A model generated the notes under the pieces. It saw nothing but the letters and a program-made list of their open reading frames with translations, did no database searches and had not been told where the DNA came from. The translations under genes and the position numbers were made by a program. A stretch of DNA of 64,000 bases from Nonomuraea sp. PA05 (GTDB lineage: Bacteria > Actinomycetota > Actinomycetes > Streptosporangiales > Streptosporangiaceae), in contig NZ_VSEY01000009.1 in assembly GCF_008086045.1 (NCBI RefSeq), forward strand, positions 1 to 64,000, given 5' to 3'. Positions within the stretch are counted from its first letter, which is position 1; the number at the start of each line of letters is the position of its first letter. This document shows positions 17,640 to 26,985 of the stretch, piece by piece.

Positions 17640-18287
17640 TCACACCCCCGCCGTCTCGCTGCGGGCAGCGGCGATCAGGTGTTCGTCGGGCACCCGTCCG
17701 ATCAGGTTGGCGGGGGCGTCGCCGAGCCAGCCGTTGTCGCTCAGCCACCAGCTCGCCGCCCCGAGGGGGTCGTCGAACGCCTCCAGAATTCCGTTGATCA
17801 GTCGTACCAGCGGCAGGGGTGTGCCGTCGGCATCGAATTGGAAGGCCGGCCATCGGCCCGCACCGTCGTCGTTCTGCAGCCGGATCAGTGCGGGATCGCC
17901 GGGGTTCTGGCCCAGGGCACGCAACTCGGCGGCCGTCAGCGCCGGGGCCGCGAGCAGCCGGGCCACGGCCTCCCGCTCCACCTCAGCGGGCGAAGGGGTG
18001 TGGCTGAGCAGAGCGCGTAATTCGGCGAGGGGCAACGAGGGCTCCGCGATCCCCGCCCACCGCTCCGTGCGCTCGCGCAGGGCTGCGGAGAACGGGTGGT
18101 CGCCAGGCAGCCGCCTGCGCAACAGGCCGGCGATCTCGTGGGCGATCTCCTCGGCGGCCTCCTGGTCGTCCTCACGGAGGAGCCTGCCGGCCAGGTCCGA
18201 CAGCGCCTCGATCGCCTCAGGAGACAGCCGGGAGTGGATGTCGTGCCACTGCTCGGCCAGCACCGCCATCGCTTGCCGTAGTCCCAT
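17640..18287 (-). CDS. MbcA/ParS/Xre-like antitoxin with unusual N-terminal domain
   Basis: A 215-residue putative antitoxin of the RES toxin downstream. The C-terminal 75 residues carry the toxin-binding pattern: AFQFDADGTPLPLVRLINGI, DDPLGAASWWLSDNGWLGD, then NLIGRVPDEHLI. In place of the usual Xre helix-turn-helix there is a purely helical N-terminal domain (IEALSDLAGRLLREDDQEAA, LPGDHPFSAALRER) that is shared with the second antitoxin at 36343. No DNA-binding motif is evident, so control may rest on the operon promoter. GGGGAG precedes the ATG. It is separated from the upstream Hsp70 gene by 19 nt. Confidence 0.78.
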   Translation of the reverse strand: MGLRQAMAVLAEQWHDIHSRLSPEAIEALSDLAGRLLREDDQEAAEEIAHEIAGLLRRRLPGDHPFSAALRERTERWAGIAEPSLPLAELRALLSHTPSPAEVEREAVARLLAAPALTAAELRALGQNPGDPALIRLQNDDGAGRWPAFQFDADGTPLPLVRLINGILEAFDDPLGAASWWLSDNGWLGDAPANLIGRVPDEHLIAAARSETAGV

Positions 18288-18306
18288 GGATCTCCCCTAT
18301 CGCGTC

Positions 18307-19908
18307 TCAGGAACTGATGTCATGGCGGGCCACCGCCGTCCTGGCCTGGTCGACGGCGGCCTCGTCCAGACCGCCGATCTGCAGCTCGAAACGGACCTCC
18401 CGGCCCGACACCGGTTCCGTCGCGTGCACACAGAGCAGCCCCGTCGCCGCCATGGCGAACGTGACGTGGATCGGCGTGCCCTTGGGCAGCCTCGGCGGCA
18501 GGCCGAGCAGCATGCCCCGCCCGACCAGCGTGTTGTCCGCCAGCTCCGCCGAGATCTCCCGCCCGTTCTGCTCCCACACCTCCAGCTCGATGCCCGGCTG
18601 GTTGTCCATCGCGGTGGTGGCGACGACTGGCCCGGTGTCGGCGGGCAGCGGCGTGCCGGCGGGCAGCAGGTGTATGACGTAAGAACGCGCGCGCAGCGGT
18701 TGCGTGGCGGCCAGCGGGTCGTTGTGGTCGAGCACCTTGACGCCGAAGCCGCGCGGGATCACCGTGGTCACCCGTCGCGAGCGCATGTCCTCGGCCTGGG
18801 CCTTCGTGATGCCGAGCCGGTCGGCGACATGCTCGCTCTCGTCCTGCTGCGTCTGCCTGATCATGGCGAACATGGCCGCGCCGCGCGCCACCGCGAGATC
18901 GGGCTCATGCTGCCTGGGTGTCCTGCCGAGCAGCCGCTCCAGCCGCTCCGCCACCACGGGCATCCGGGTCATGCCACCGACCAGCACGATCTCGTCGATT
19001 TCTGCGACGCCCTCGCGGCCGGCCTTCTCCACCGTCTCCTCGGTGATTTTCATCGTCCGGTCGAGAAGGTCGGCGGTTAGCTCCTCCAGCCGGCTCCTGC
19101 TCAGCTCCACCCGGGCGGTCTGCCCGGCGAAGCGGAGGTTCTTGCGACGGGTCAGCGCGTTGCTCAGCTCTTCCTTGACCTGTTCGGCCTTGATCCACAG
19201 GTCCTGCATGAAGCCCTCGTCCGCGGTGGGATCCAACCGCGGATGTTGTTCGGCGAACGCGTCGAGCAGGAACCGTCTGATCTTCTCGTCCCAGTCGGCG
19301 CCGCCGAGCCGCCGGTCACCGTCGGTGCAGACAGTGACGACGTCCTTGCCGTCCACCTTGATCACGGTGGTGTCGAACGTGCCACCGCCCAGGTCGTAGA
19401 CCAGCAGATGCCGTACGCCGGACGCCGGGTGCTGCTCCTGCCGGGAGATCGCGGCGGCGACCGGCTCGGAGAGCACGTCCAGCACCTTGAACCCGGCGAT
19501 CTCGCCGGCCTGCCGGGTGGCCTGCTGCTCCGCCACGCCGAAGTAGGCGGGCACAGTGATCACCACCTCGCGGACCGGCGTGCCGAGCTGCCGTTCGGCG
19601 GCGTTCGCCAGATCCTTGAGGATCAGCGCCGAGATCGACTCCGGCGTGTACGTCGTGCCGTCAAAGGCGTACTCGACGTCCTGGCGCCCGATCTGCCGCT
19701 TGATCAGCTGTACGACGCGGTCAGGGGCCAGCAGTGCCGCGTTCTTGGCGGCGCTGCCGATCACCACGCTCTCCTTGCGCTCGAAGTAGACGACCGAGGG
19801 GGTGGTGTACTCGAGGTTCGCGTTCCTCAGCACGACGGGCCGCCCGGCGTCGTCGACGTACGCGATGCACGAGTTGGTCGTGCCCAGATCGATCCCGAAC
19901 GCGGTCAT
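18307..19908 (-). CDS. Lidless Hsp70 (DnaK-like) chaperone, copy 1
   Basis: A 533-residue Hsp70 paralogue. The nucleotide-binding domain is intact: FGIDLGTTNSCIAYVDD (phosphate 1), VPAYFGVAEQQATRQAGEIA, LVYDLGGGTFDTTVI (phosphate 2) and IVLVGGMTRMPVV (adenosine). A beta-sandwich substrate domain follows (VIPRGFGVKVLDHN, FELQIGGLDEAAVDQA). The protein ends where the alpha-helical lid of a normal 600-640 residue DnaK would start, so it lacks the lid and acidic tail. No DnaJ gene is nearby. It lies 10 nt after the CHAT gene, with a GGGAG site overlapping that gene's end. It is probably a specialised chaperone or sensor and not the housekeeping DnaK. Confidence 0.88.
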   Translation of the reverse strand: MTAFGIDLGTTNSCIAYVDDAGRPVVLRNANLEYTTPSVVYFERKESVVIGSAAKNAALLAPDRVVQLIKRQIGRQDVEYAFDGTTYTPESISALILKDLANAAERQLGTPVREVVITVPAYFGVAEQQATRQAGEIAGFKVLDVLSEPVAAAISRQEQHPASGVRHLLVYDLGGGTFDTTVIKVDGKDVVTVCTDGDRRLGGADWDEKIRRFLLDAFAEQHPRLDPTADEGFMQDLWIKAEQVKEELSNALTRRKNLRFAGQTARVELSRSRLEELTADLLDRTMKITEETVEKAGREGVAEIDEIVLVGGMTRMPVVAERLERLLGRTPRQHEPDLAVARGAAMFAMIRQTQQDESEHVADRLGITKAQAEDMRSRRVTTVIPRGFGVKVLDHNDPLAATQPLRARSYVIHLLPAGTPLPADTGPVVATTAMDNQPGIELEVWEQNGREISAELADNTLVGRGMLLGLPPRLPKGTPIHVTFAMAATGLLCVHATEPVSGREVRFELQIGGLDEAAVDQARTAVARHDISS

Positions 19909-19918
19909 GGAGGCTCCC

Positions 19919-22900
19919 TCATCGGCCTTGGTAGGTGAACGCCGCCCACGACTCGGGCTCGTGCAGCGGCGTCTCGTCGAGCAGCCCGGCCAGGTCCTCG
20001 CGCAGGGCCGGCGGGACGCGCCGGCGCGGGTCCAGCATCCACAGCTGAGCCGCGCGCAACGCGACAGCCGGGTCGTCGTATCCACAGTTCAGATAGTGGT
20101 GGAACATGGTCATGCACAGCAGGGTCGGCAGGTCGTCGACCGGCCAGCGCGTGCCAACCGCGCCGCTGGCTCCCGCACCGAGGAACGCGCTGGTCAAGGT
20201 CAGCGCCTCGTCGTGGTGGCCGCTGCTCAGGTCGCTGCCGCAGGCCGCCAGCACGACCAGGCCGCCGGGTCCTCCGGCAGGGCGGGCGCGAGCCTGGCGC
20301 AGGATGTCCGTCATCCGCAGGACTTCGCCACCGGCCAGCAGGAGCCGCGAGTCGACAGGACGGCGCTCGGCGGCGGCGTGACAGCCCAGGTGCAGGAGGG
20401 TCACACCATCCGTGCCGGCGCCAGGCAGCAGGCTGAGCACGTTGGCAGGGGTGGCCGCCGTGTCCTCGGTGGCGGGGGATGATGTCCGTGAGTCGGTGGC
20501 GGACGCCGGTCCTGGGACGGTGGCGGACGACGCTCGGGAAGCGTCGGCGCCGCGGCCGGCGAGCAGCCGTCCGTGCCCGTAGAAGTGGCGATGGAGGGTC
20601 TCGGCCTCTTCCCAGGCCCAGTGCAGGCCATGGATGCGGACGAGCGCCGGCTCATCGGCCCATGGGCGGTGGCCGGCCCGCCGGGCATCGACGTACTGGC
20701 GGGCGGAGGCGGCGTACGAGATCACGGCGTCCTGGCAGGCGTACCGGGTGAGGCCGTTGCCGGTCACGCGGCGCGCGGCGTGCCAGGGCACGGCGCCGAG
20801 CTCCCCGACGGGCACCAGCACCAGCCGCCGGCGGGTCAGGTCGAGGACGTTCGTGAGGGGCTCCATGGCGGCGGTCCACGCCCAGTCGCACAGGTCATCG
20901 AGGGCGTACCGCCACCGGCGCAGGGCCCCCTCGCTGTCTTTCCTGTCGCGCTGCGCCCGCGCGAACGCCGCCAGCCTGCTGTCCTGCCCCGTCGCCAGCC
21001 GCGGTAGCCGCACGTCGCGGACCTCCCCGTCCGCGTCCACGACGATGGCCAATCCCCCGCGACCGTCCTCGTGAGGCACGAGATAGGCGAGGGCCGCCGC
21101 GCCTGCCTCGCTCAGCGACCGCGCGATCTCACCGATCGACGGGGCGGCGAACAGCCTGCGTTCCGTCTGCGTGCCCTCGATGGCCGCCATGACGCGATCC
21201 CTGAGGTTGCTCGGCACGCGAGCCTCCGGCAGCCTCTCCACCAAGTTCGCGTGGCCGGCCGTCTCCGAGGCGTCCCAAGGGGCGGGTACGAGCTCCGCCA
21301 GCGCCGACTCCCATTCCGCGGCGAGATCGCCGTACCCGGCCTCTCGCAGCAGCGACGTCATGCCCAGGTCGGTGGTCGCGGTGTGCAGAACCATCGCCCG
21401 GCCCGACTCCAGCGCCTCGACCGCGCTGTCGAGCAGCCCTCTGGCAACGCACCGCAGCGCCACCTCCGCCGCTTCTCCCGCGCCGGCCACCGCCGCGTCG
21501 AAGGCGCGTTCCGCGTCGCTCTGCAGCATCACCCTCCAGGCGCGGATCCGCAGGCCTTCGAGCCCCGCCTCGGCCACTCGCTGAGGGTCGCCGAGGCGCT
21601 CGTCGTTGCGCTGGTGGTACAGGTCGCACAACGTCTTCAAGGTTCCGGCCGCGAAGCCGCCGAACGAGTCGGACTCCTGGGCCCGGCGCGCCGCCTCCAG
21701 CCGCGCGATGGCATTGGTCAGGTCCGCGCGGTCCCTGGTGATCTCGTACCGCATGGCCAGGCCGTCGCCGATCTGCGACATCAGCACGGGCCTCAGCGGC
21801 AACCCGACGGGGGCCGCGTCGTACGCCTCCGCCAGCGCGGCGAGTCCCGCGTTCATCGCCCGCACGTCGCGGCGCACGAACCCGTGATGGACTCTGGCGA
21901 ACGCGGCCACGCCCAGTTCGGCGCAGAAATACGGGCTGTCGGGATGCGACGTCCGCGCCTTGGCCTCCATCTCGTCGATGAGCGCGGCGAAGCGCTCGGA
22001 ATCGGCCTGGAAGGCCGTCGGATCGAGGCCCTCGGGCCCGAAAGCCCCACGGGCGAACCGCAGCGCGTGGATGTCACTTTCGATCCGGGGCCGGAGATGG
22101 TGTTCCTCGGGCAGCCGGTCGGCCACCGACCGCAGCCTGTCGATCATCTCCTCGACATGGCGGCCGTCGAGCTCGTGCTGGTTGCGCAGGAGCGGGGTAA
22201 GGGCTTGCAGCCAGTCCATGGTGCGCAGCGCCGTCGGGTCGGAGTCCTCGCTTTCCTCCGTCTCCGCCGCTATCCGGCGCGCGTAGTAGTCGGCCGCGTC
22301 CAGGTGCTCCAGCCCGCCGCCGTACATGAAGCGCTGAGCGAGCACCATGGTCAGCAGAGTCGCCGCGGCCACCTTCAGCCGGTGGCCGGCGGGGAACAGC
22401 GTGACCGCGTATTTGATCCGGTCAACGATGTCGTCCGGCCCGCCCGGGTTCTCGCTCAAGCTGCCCTGCATGCACTCCACGAGAACGAGCAGAAACTGGT
22501 TGAGCGCGTCGTTCTCCGTGTCGGCGGCCTCGCGCGCGGCGGCGGCGAGCAGCAGTTCCCTGACCCGCTGCAACCGTTCCAGCGAGTACGTCTGCGACAG
22601 GCTGCGGATGAGGGATCGGGCCAGCCGGCTCAGCGTGGACGCGCGCTCCGGATCGTCGTCCGGCATCTCCTCCAGGACCTGTTCCAGCAGCCGGAGCGCC
22701 GCCTCACGCTCCTGGGGGGCGGAGGCCTCCATGTCCCAGGGGTCGCCGGTCGCGTCGCGGTACTGCCCCAGTACGGCCTGCAGCACGTCACGCAACGGTG
22801 TGTCCTCGCCGAGCCCTTCCACCGTTTCGGTGACGGACCTCATGGCCGCGGCCACCTCCTCGCGGCTGCCGCAGTGGGCGGTCCGGGCGGCACGCAGAAG

Positions 22901-24013
22901 CTGGTGCATCACCTTCAGCTCGGCGCCTGCTCCGTCGCCCTCCGCCACCTCACCCAGGTCCGCCAGGGCTTCGTCCAGCCCTTCGGTGCTCAGATCCAGC
23001 CCCCCGGCGGCGGTGGCCGCCATCCGCATCGGCGTCACCAGCTCACGCAGCGCCGAGCCGTCGCTTCGGCCGTTGTCGTCCGGCAGGATGAGCCTGTCCA
23101 GGTGCGCGAGCGCGGCCCGCGCGTCCTCCGGGGTGGCCATGATGCGCAACGCCATGACGCGGGCGAAGTGCCGCAGGGTGGCGCCCTGCCCGCCGACGCG
23201 GAGCTCCTCCGGAAGCGACCGGTTGAAGTGGAGCAGGGCCATGAAGACGTGGCAGCGATTGGCGATCGCCTCACCCAGCTCAGGCTCCTCGAGTACCGCG
23301 CCGAGATCGTCCAGACCTCTCCGCGCGTCCTCGGCACTCCCGCCGAGCATGGCGAAGCGCATGGCGTGCATGATCCCGCGCCAGTATCTGACGGCCGGCC
23401 GGTACGGATCGTCGGCTGCCATGCCGTGCCAGCCCTTGTCCAGGGTGCCGACCGCCATGGCCACCCGCCCGCCCAGCTCGCTCCGCTCCCGTCTCCTCTC
23501 CCCCGGAACATCCTCCAGCCTGAGTACGTCCCGCTGGGCGGCCATGGCCAGGGTGACGCCGAGCCTGCCGGTCACATGGGCGGCAGGCTCGGCGTCGCCG
23601 GGCAGGAGGCCGATCGACCCGTGGAACGCCTCGGCTGCCTCCCGCAGGTCCTGCTCCGCACCGGCGGGGAACCACTCCGCCCGCAGGGCCAGCGCCGCGC
23701 CCAGGACGCAGCGCGCCATCGCGAGCTCCAGCGGGCCGTCGGCGGCCGGCGAGTCCTGACCGTCCGCGGCGCAGGCCCGGCGGGCATAGGCGAGGGCGGT
23801 TTCCAGCGCGGCCGGGTCCTCGTCGAGCTCGGCGCGCGCCAGCAGTGCTTCGGCGAGCACGGTCAGGTCGCTCGGATCGTCCTCGCCCTCGCCGGGCCCC
23901 GGCGGCACGCCTTCTGTGCCGGTCGGGCCTGATGAGAGGTTCTGTGTCCCCGCCGTCCCGGATACGGGCCCGTCCGGCCCGGACGCGGGCTGGACGCGGT
24001 CGTCCGCCGTCAT
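19919..24013 (-). CDS. TPR-like repeat protein with C-terminal CHAT protease domain, copy 1
   Basis: A 1364-residue protein with an acidic, low-complexity N-terminus, about 900 residues of degenerate helical (TPR-like) repeats and a C-terminal CHAT (caspase HetF-associated with TPRs) cysteine peptidase. The catalytic pair is visible as LLHLGCHA (His1212) and VLAACGSDLS (Cys1258). GAVPWHAARRV and SGAVGTRWPVDD are typical CHAT landmarks. CHAT proteases work in bacterial immunity (for example TPR-CHAT cleavage of gasdermin or of type III-E CRISPR partners). ATG 24013 overlaps the TerD/vWA stop (ATGA); the frame stays open upstream but only as antisense noise over that gene. The substrate is unknown. 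Confidence 0.88.
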   Translation of the reverse strand: MTADDRVQPASGPDGPVSGTAGTQNLSSGPTGTEGVPPGPGEGEDDPSDLTVLAEALLARAELDEDPAALETALAYARRACAADGQDSPAADGPLELAMARCVLGAALALRAEWFPAGAEQDLREAAEAFHGSIGLLPGDAEPAAHVTGRLGVTLAMAAQRDVLRLEDVPGERRRERSELGGRVAMAVGTLDKGWHGMAADDPYRPAVRYWRGIMHAMRFAMLGGSAEDARRGLDDLGAVLEEPELGEAIANRCHVFMALLHFNRSLPEELRVGGQGATLRHFARVMALRIMATPEDARAALAHLDRLILPDDNGRSDGSALRELVTPMRMAATAAGGLDLSTEGLDEALADLGEVAEGDGAGAELKVMHQLLRAARTAHCGSREEVAAAMRSVTETVEGLGEDTPLRDVLQAVLGQYRDATGDPWDMEASAPQEREAALRLLEQVLEEMPDDDPERASTLSRLARSLIRSLSQTYSLERLQRVRELLLAAAAREAADTENDALNQFLLVLVECMQGSLSENPGGPDDIVDRIKYAVTLFPAGHRLKVAAATLLTMVLAQRFMYGGGLEHLDAADYYARRIAAETEESEDSDPTALRTMDWLQALTPLLRNQHELDGRHVEEMIDRLRSVADRLPEEHHLRPRIESDIHALRFARGAFGPEGLDPTAFQADSERFAALIDEMEAKARTSHPDSPYFCAELGVAAFARVHHGFVRRDVRAMNAGLAALAEAYDAAPVGLPLRPVLMSQIGDGLAMRYEITRDRADLTNAIARLEAARRAQESDSFGGFAAGTLKTLCDLYHQRNDERLGDPQRVAEAGLEGLRIRAWRVMLQSDAERAFDAAVAGAGEAAEVALRCVARGLLDSAVEALESGRAMVLHTATTDLGMTSLLREAGYGDLAAEWESALAELVPAPWDASETAGHANLVERLPEARVPSNLRDRVMAAIEGTQTERRLFAAPSIGEIARSLSEAGAAALAYLVPHEDGRGGLAIVVDADGEVRDVRLPRLATGQDSRLAAFARAQRDRKDSEGALRRWRYALDDLCDWAWTAAMEPLTNVLDLTRRRLVLVPVGELGAVPWHAARRVTGNGLTRYACQDAVISYAASARQYVDARRAGHRPWADEPALVRIHGLHWAWEEAETLHRHFYGHGRLLAGRGADASRASSATVPGPASATDSRTSSPATEDTAATPANVLSLLPGAGTDGVTLLHLGCHAAAERRPVDSRLLLAGGEVLRMTDILRQARARPAGGPGGLVVLAACGSDLSSGHHDEALTLTSAFLGAGASGAVGTRWPVDDLPTLLCMTMFHHYLNCGYDDPAVALRAAQLWMLDPRRRVPPALREDLAGLLDETPLHEPESWAAFTYQGR

Positions 24014-25182
24014 CGGCCCTCCAGGCGCTGGCCGGTCATGGTGGCGAACACCGTGCCGTAGATCAGGCCGAGCTGGTCGGCGTCCCGGAACCGCCACAGG
24101 GTCGCGCGGCGGTGCCAGCGGTGCGAGCGCGTTGTCAGCCGTTCCGCCGATTCCGGCACCACGAGATGGACATCCTGATAACCGGTCCGCTGCATGATCG
24201 GGTCCAGGCGGTAGGCGTCGTCGAAGAACTCGCCGTCGCTGATCACCATCAGGCTGCACCCCCAGGGCTTGACCGGCCGCCTGCCACGCAGCTTCACCAG
24301 CAGCCGGATCGCCGGTTCCAGCAGCGTCCCCTCGCCCACCGATCCCTGCGGGTGGTCGGTGACCTGGCCGAGCCTGCGCACTTCCACCGGCGGGACCAGC
24401 ACTGCGGCCCTGCCCGCGAAGGCCACCGAGCTCAGCAGGTCGCCGTCGGCCATCTCCCGGCAGGCGAACTCGCCCAGCGATCGCAGAGCCGCCGTTCGCA
24501 GCCCGGCGTACTGCTCCATGGAGTAGGACAGGTCCACCGCCACCTCCAGGCTCACCGGGCCGCGCACCCGGCGCTCGCCGACCATGCGCGCGGACTCCAG
24601 GCTCGCCATGGGGAGCAGCCCGCGCACCGGACGCCCGGCGGGGTCCGGCGGCGCGGCCCTCTCTCGCTCGACCGCGGCGTCCGGCACGGGCACCGCCCGC
24701 GCGGAGTGCGTGGCGGAGCGGCGAAGGTGGTAGCCGGCCGCCTCCGGCCCGAGCGCGCGGGTCAGGTCGGCCTCGCCCGCCAGCCCGTACCCGATCTCGC
24801 GGAACCACCAGGCCTCCTCACGCAGATAGCATTCGCCGAGCAGGTGCACCGGCTCCGGCGTCGCCGCCCCCGCCGCGGCTCCGGAGAGCACGACCAGGCC
24901 GGAACCCACCGCGCAACGCAGGCCGCTCATCCCGGACAGCGATCCGCTCGCGACCTCGGCCGCGAGAACGACCCGCGTGGTTCCCTCGGGCAGCCCTGCC
25001 AGCTCCACCATGAGCCTGTGCTCGTCGGTGAGCGTCGCCAGGCACCCGCCCGACGCGTCCTGGAAGACGCCGACCAGTGTGGCGCCGCCCGGCTCCGGCT
25101 GGTGCAGCTCCACCGGGACGATCGCCCCAGGTGGCAGCGGCACGTCCTGTGCCTTCCGCAGGCCGCTCCCTCCGCCCGGCAT
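24010..25182 (-). CDS. TerD-like domain plus von Willebrand A domain protein
   Basis: A 390-residue two-domain protein. The N-terminal half resembles the TerD beta-sandwich of tellurite/stress systems (LLGECYLREEAWWFREIGYG matches the TerD 'ElYrr...WkfraiGqGy' region). The C-terminal half is a vWA domain with a MIDAS metal site, EVAVDLSYSMEQ (Asp217, Ser219, Ser221), and the strand SLMVISDGEFFDD. TerD/vWA pairs are linked to stress and conflict systems in actinobacteria and are thought to scaffold complexes at the membrane. The start lies one base after the stop of the 39-residue membrane protein, and the stop overlaps the CHAT start. Confidence 0.82.
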   Translation of the reverse strand: MPGGGSGLRKAQDVPLPPGAIVPVELHQPEPGGATLVGVFQDASGGCLATLTDEHRLMVELAGLPEGTTRVVLAAEVASGSLSGMSGLRCAVGSGLVVLSGAAAGAATPEPVHLLGECYLREEAWWFREIGYGLAGEADLTRALGPEAAGYHLRRSATHSARAVPVPDAAVERERAAPPDPAGRPVRGLLPMASLESARMVGERRVRGPVSLEVAVDLSYSMEQYAGLRTAALRSLGEFACREMADGDLLSSVAFAGRAAVLVPPVEVRRLGQVTDHPQGSVGEGTLLEPAIRLLVKLRGRRPVKPWGCSLMVISDGEFFDDAYRLDPIMQRTGYQDVHLVVPESAERLTTRSHRWHRRATLWRFRDADQLGLIYGTVFATMTGQRLEGR

Positions 25183-25183
25183 C

Positions 25184-25303
25184 TCAGCGCCCCGCCACGG
25201 CCAGCAGCAACGAGGCCAGGATGGAGACCACGTACAGGGCCGCGACCGCGGTGACGACCACGAAGACGGCCATCCGCCACCGGCTGTACGGGTTGGGGTG
25301 CAT
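25184..25303 (-). CDS. Small single-pass membrane protein (39 residues)
   Basis: Too short for routine gene finding but well supported. ATG 25301-25303 is preceded by GAGAGGGGAACCAACG, the frame closes at TGA 25184-25186, and it fills the only gap in a tightly packed run. The sequence is a short basic N-terminus (MHPNPYSRWRM) followed by one strong hydrophobic helix (AVFVVVTAVAALYVVSILAS) and a short tail. It might anchor the GTPase/TerD-vWA proteins to the membrane. Function is unknown and the length makes homology hard to judge. Confidence 0.65.
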   Translation of the reverse strand: MHPNPYSRWRMAVFVVVTAVAALYVVSILASLLLAVAGR

Positions 25304-25329
25304 CGTTGGTTCCCCTCTCGGTTCGGGTA

Positions 25330-26958
25330 TCACGCGGAGTTGTGGACGCGCAGGCCCTCCTTGGCGAGGATCCAGCCGGACAGATCCAGCACGCTGTGGT
25401 CGATCAGCCCGTCATGGAGCCAGGAGGAGGTGCGGAAGAAGCGGATCTCGCCGAAGTGCCGGCGCATCGTGCGTACGACGCCGTCCAGTCCGGCGGGCCC
25501 CTCGAGCCAGCGGCGGATGTCCTCGCTCCCGTGGCCGACGCCGGCCAGGACGGGACTGTGGCACACCAGGTCGTCCTTGGTCAGCGCCACGATCAGGCGC
25601 GCCCGCGTGGTCGCGACGCCGAGCCCCTCGATGTTCTGGACCAACTGCCCGAACACGAAGTCCGTCGGCACGTCGGAGCGGAGTTGTTCCTGCCTGGCCT
25701 GTTCCTCGGGCGGTAACGACGCCCAGACGGCGTCCACGGACAGCAGATCGAGGGTGAACAGGAACGTGCGCGCGACCTTGATGTAGCGCAGCTCGCGCAG
25801 CAGCTCCGACCTTCCGACGAGTTCGCCGGGCGCGTCGAAGATGTGCAGCAGCCGCGGGGAGCCGCTGGGCGGCGCGACACGCAGCGAGTAGGCCCGCAGC
25901 GGCGCGTCCTTGGCCTTGATGGTCTTCCACGTGTGCACGCCGGCGCGCAGTTTGTCGGCCAGGCCGCGGTAGGCGTTCGCCGACTGCTCGTCGGCGAAGC
26001 GCGTCGTGGCCCCGTGTCCTCCTGGCCCCTCCACCAGGCCCATGACCAACGCCGTCATGAGGCGGGTCTTGCCTGTGGTGGCCGCGCCGAGCACCGGGAT
26101 GACGATCTCCGGTACGGCACCGGCGCCGGCCGACATCGGTTCCCCGCAGTGCGGGCAGAACGCCCGCATCCGCCCGTCGCCGCTTCCCATGATCAGCAGA
26201 GTGGGCAGCAGCGTCCCGCACGCGCATCTGCGCTTGACCACTCCGAACCGGCCGGGCCTGATGTCGCGGTGCCGCCGCCCGCAACTCGATGCCGAGCAGT
26301 CGTACGAGGGGTAGTGCACGTGCTGGTGACAGGACGGACAGCTGGTCCGGACGCCCTTGACCACGCGCATCCCGGAGTCGGCCGCCCGCAGCACGAGCCC
26401 GGCGGCGATGACGGCGAACGCCATGAGCCCCACGATTGTCAGTTGGATCAGGCACAACATCGTGACGACGAGGAAGCCGCTGCCGATGCCGACCGCCATG
26501 CTCAGCCAGCTCACGATGCCGAGCGGCACCATCAGCCCGGCGGGATCGCGGCCCTGGAAGGTGCGGCGGATCAGGTGGTCGTACCGCCTGCCGACCTGCC
26601 ACGGCGCTGGTAGGGCCACCCGTGCCGCGTGCCGGAGGTCGACCAGCGCGGGCCCGAACAGGTAATGGACGTAGGCCGGTTCGTTCCGGCCGGCCGGCCG
26701 GTCGGGCGGCGGCGGGACAGGCGCGGCCGCCGCCCACCGGCCGACGCCCATGACGGAGGCCAGCCGTTTGAGGTACTCGTACAGGCAGTGTCCCGTGGCG
26801 TAAACCACCATCACGGACGCCGCCGGGATGAGCAGCCACAACAGCAGAGGCGACAGGCACATGGCCACCAGGCAGCCGCAACCCACGGCGGCCCCGTCGC
26901 CGGATGGGACGGGGTTGCGGCGGTATCTCGACTGAGACCCGCCGTAGTATCCCGACAT
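25330..26958 (-). CDS. Membrane-anchored GTPase with zinc ribbons (DO-GTPase-like)
   Basis: A 542-residue protein with hydrophobic segments at about residues 25-55 and 143-192. Zinc-ribbon cysteines follow (SCPSCHQH, DCSASSCGRR, CACGTLL, FCPHCGEP). The P-loop NTPase domain has Walker A GAATTGKT (291-298), Walker B/G3 HIFDAPGE (Asp375) and a G4-like VALTKDD (460-463). This fits the TRAFAC-type 'double' GTPases found next to GTPase-associated protein 1 in computationally described conflict systems; the exact subfamily is inferred. AAGGGGA precedes the ATG. It is followed by the 39-residue membrane protein. Confidence 0.75.
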   Translation of the reverse strand: MSGYYGGSQSRYRRNPVPSGDGAAVGCGCLVAMCLSPLLLWLLIPAASVMVVYATGHCLYEYLKRLASVMGVGRWAAAAPVPPPPDRPAGRNEPAYVHYLFGPALVDLRHAARVALPAPWQVGRRYDHLIRRTFQGRDPAGLMVPLGIVSWLSMAVGIGSGFLVVTMLCLIQLTIVGLMAFAVIAAGLVLRAADSGMRVVKGVRTSCPSCHQHVHYPSYDCSASSCGRRHRDIRPGRFGVVKRRCACGTLLPTLLIMGSGDGRMRAFCPHCGEPMSAGAGAVPEIVIPVLGAATTGKTRLMTALVMGLVEGPGGHGATTRFADEQSANAYRGLADKLRAGVHTWKTIKAKDAPLRAYSLRVAPPSGSPRLLHIFDAPGELVGRSELLRELRYIKVARTFLFTLDLLSVDAVWASLPPEEQARQEQLRSDVPTDFVFGQLVQNIEGLGVATTRARLIVALTKDDLVCHSPVLAGVGHGSEDIRRWLEGPAGLDGVVRTMRRHFGEIRFFRTSSWLHDGLIDHSVLDLSGWILAKEGLRVHNSA

Positions 26959-26985
26959 GGTGTGATCCCCTTCGTGAAGCGGTGC

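Noticed and set aside
21071..23932. 953-codon rightward frame opposite the CHAT protein
   Set aside because: Antisense of a gene with clear CHAT catalytic motifs; the translation is Arg/Gly/Val-rich with no domain.
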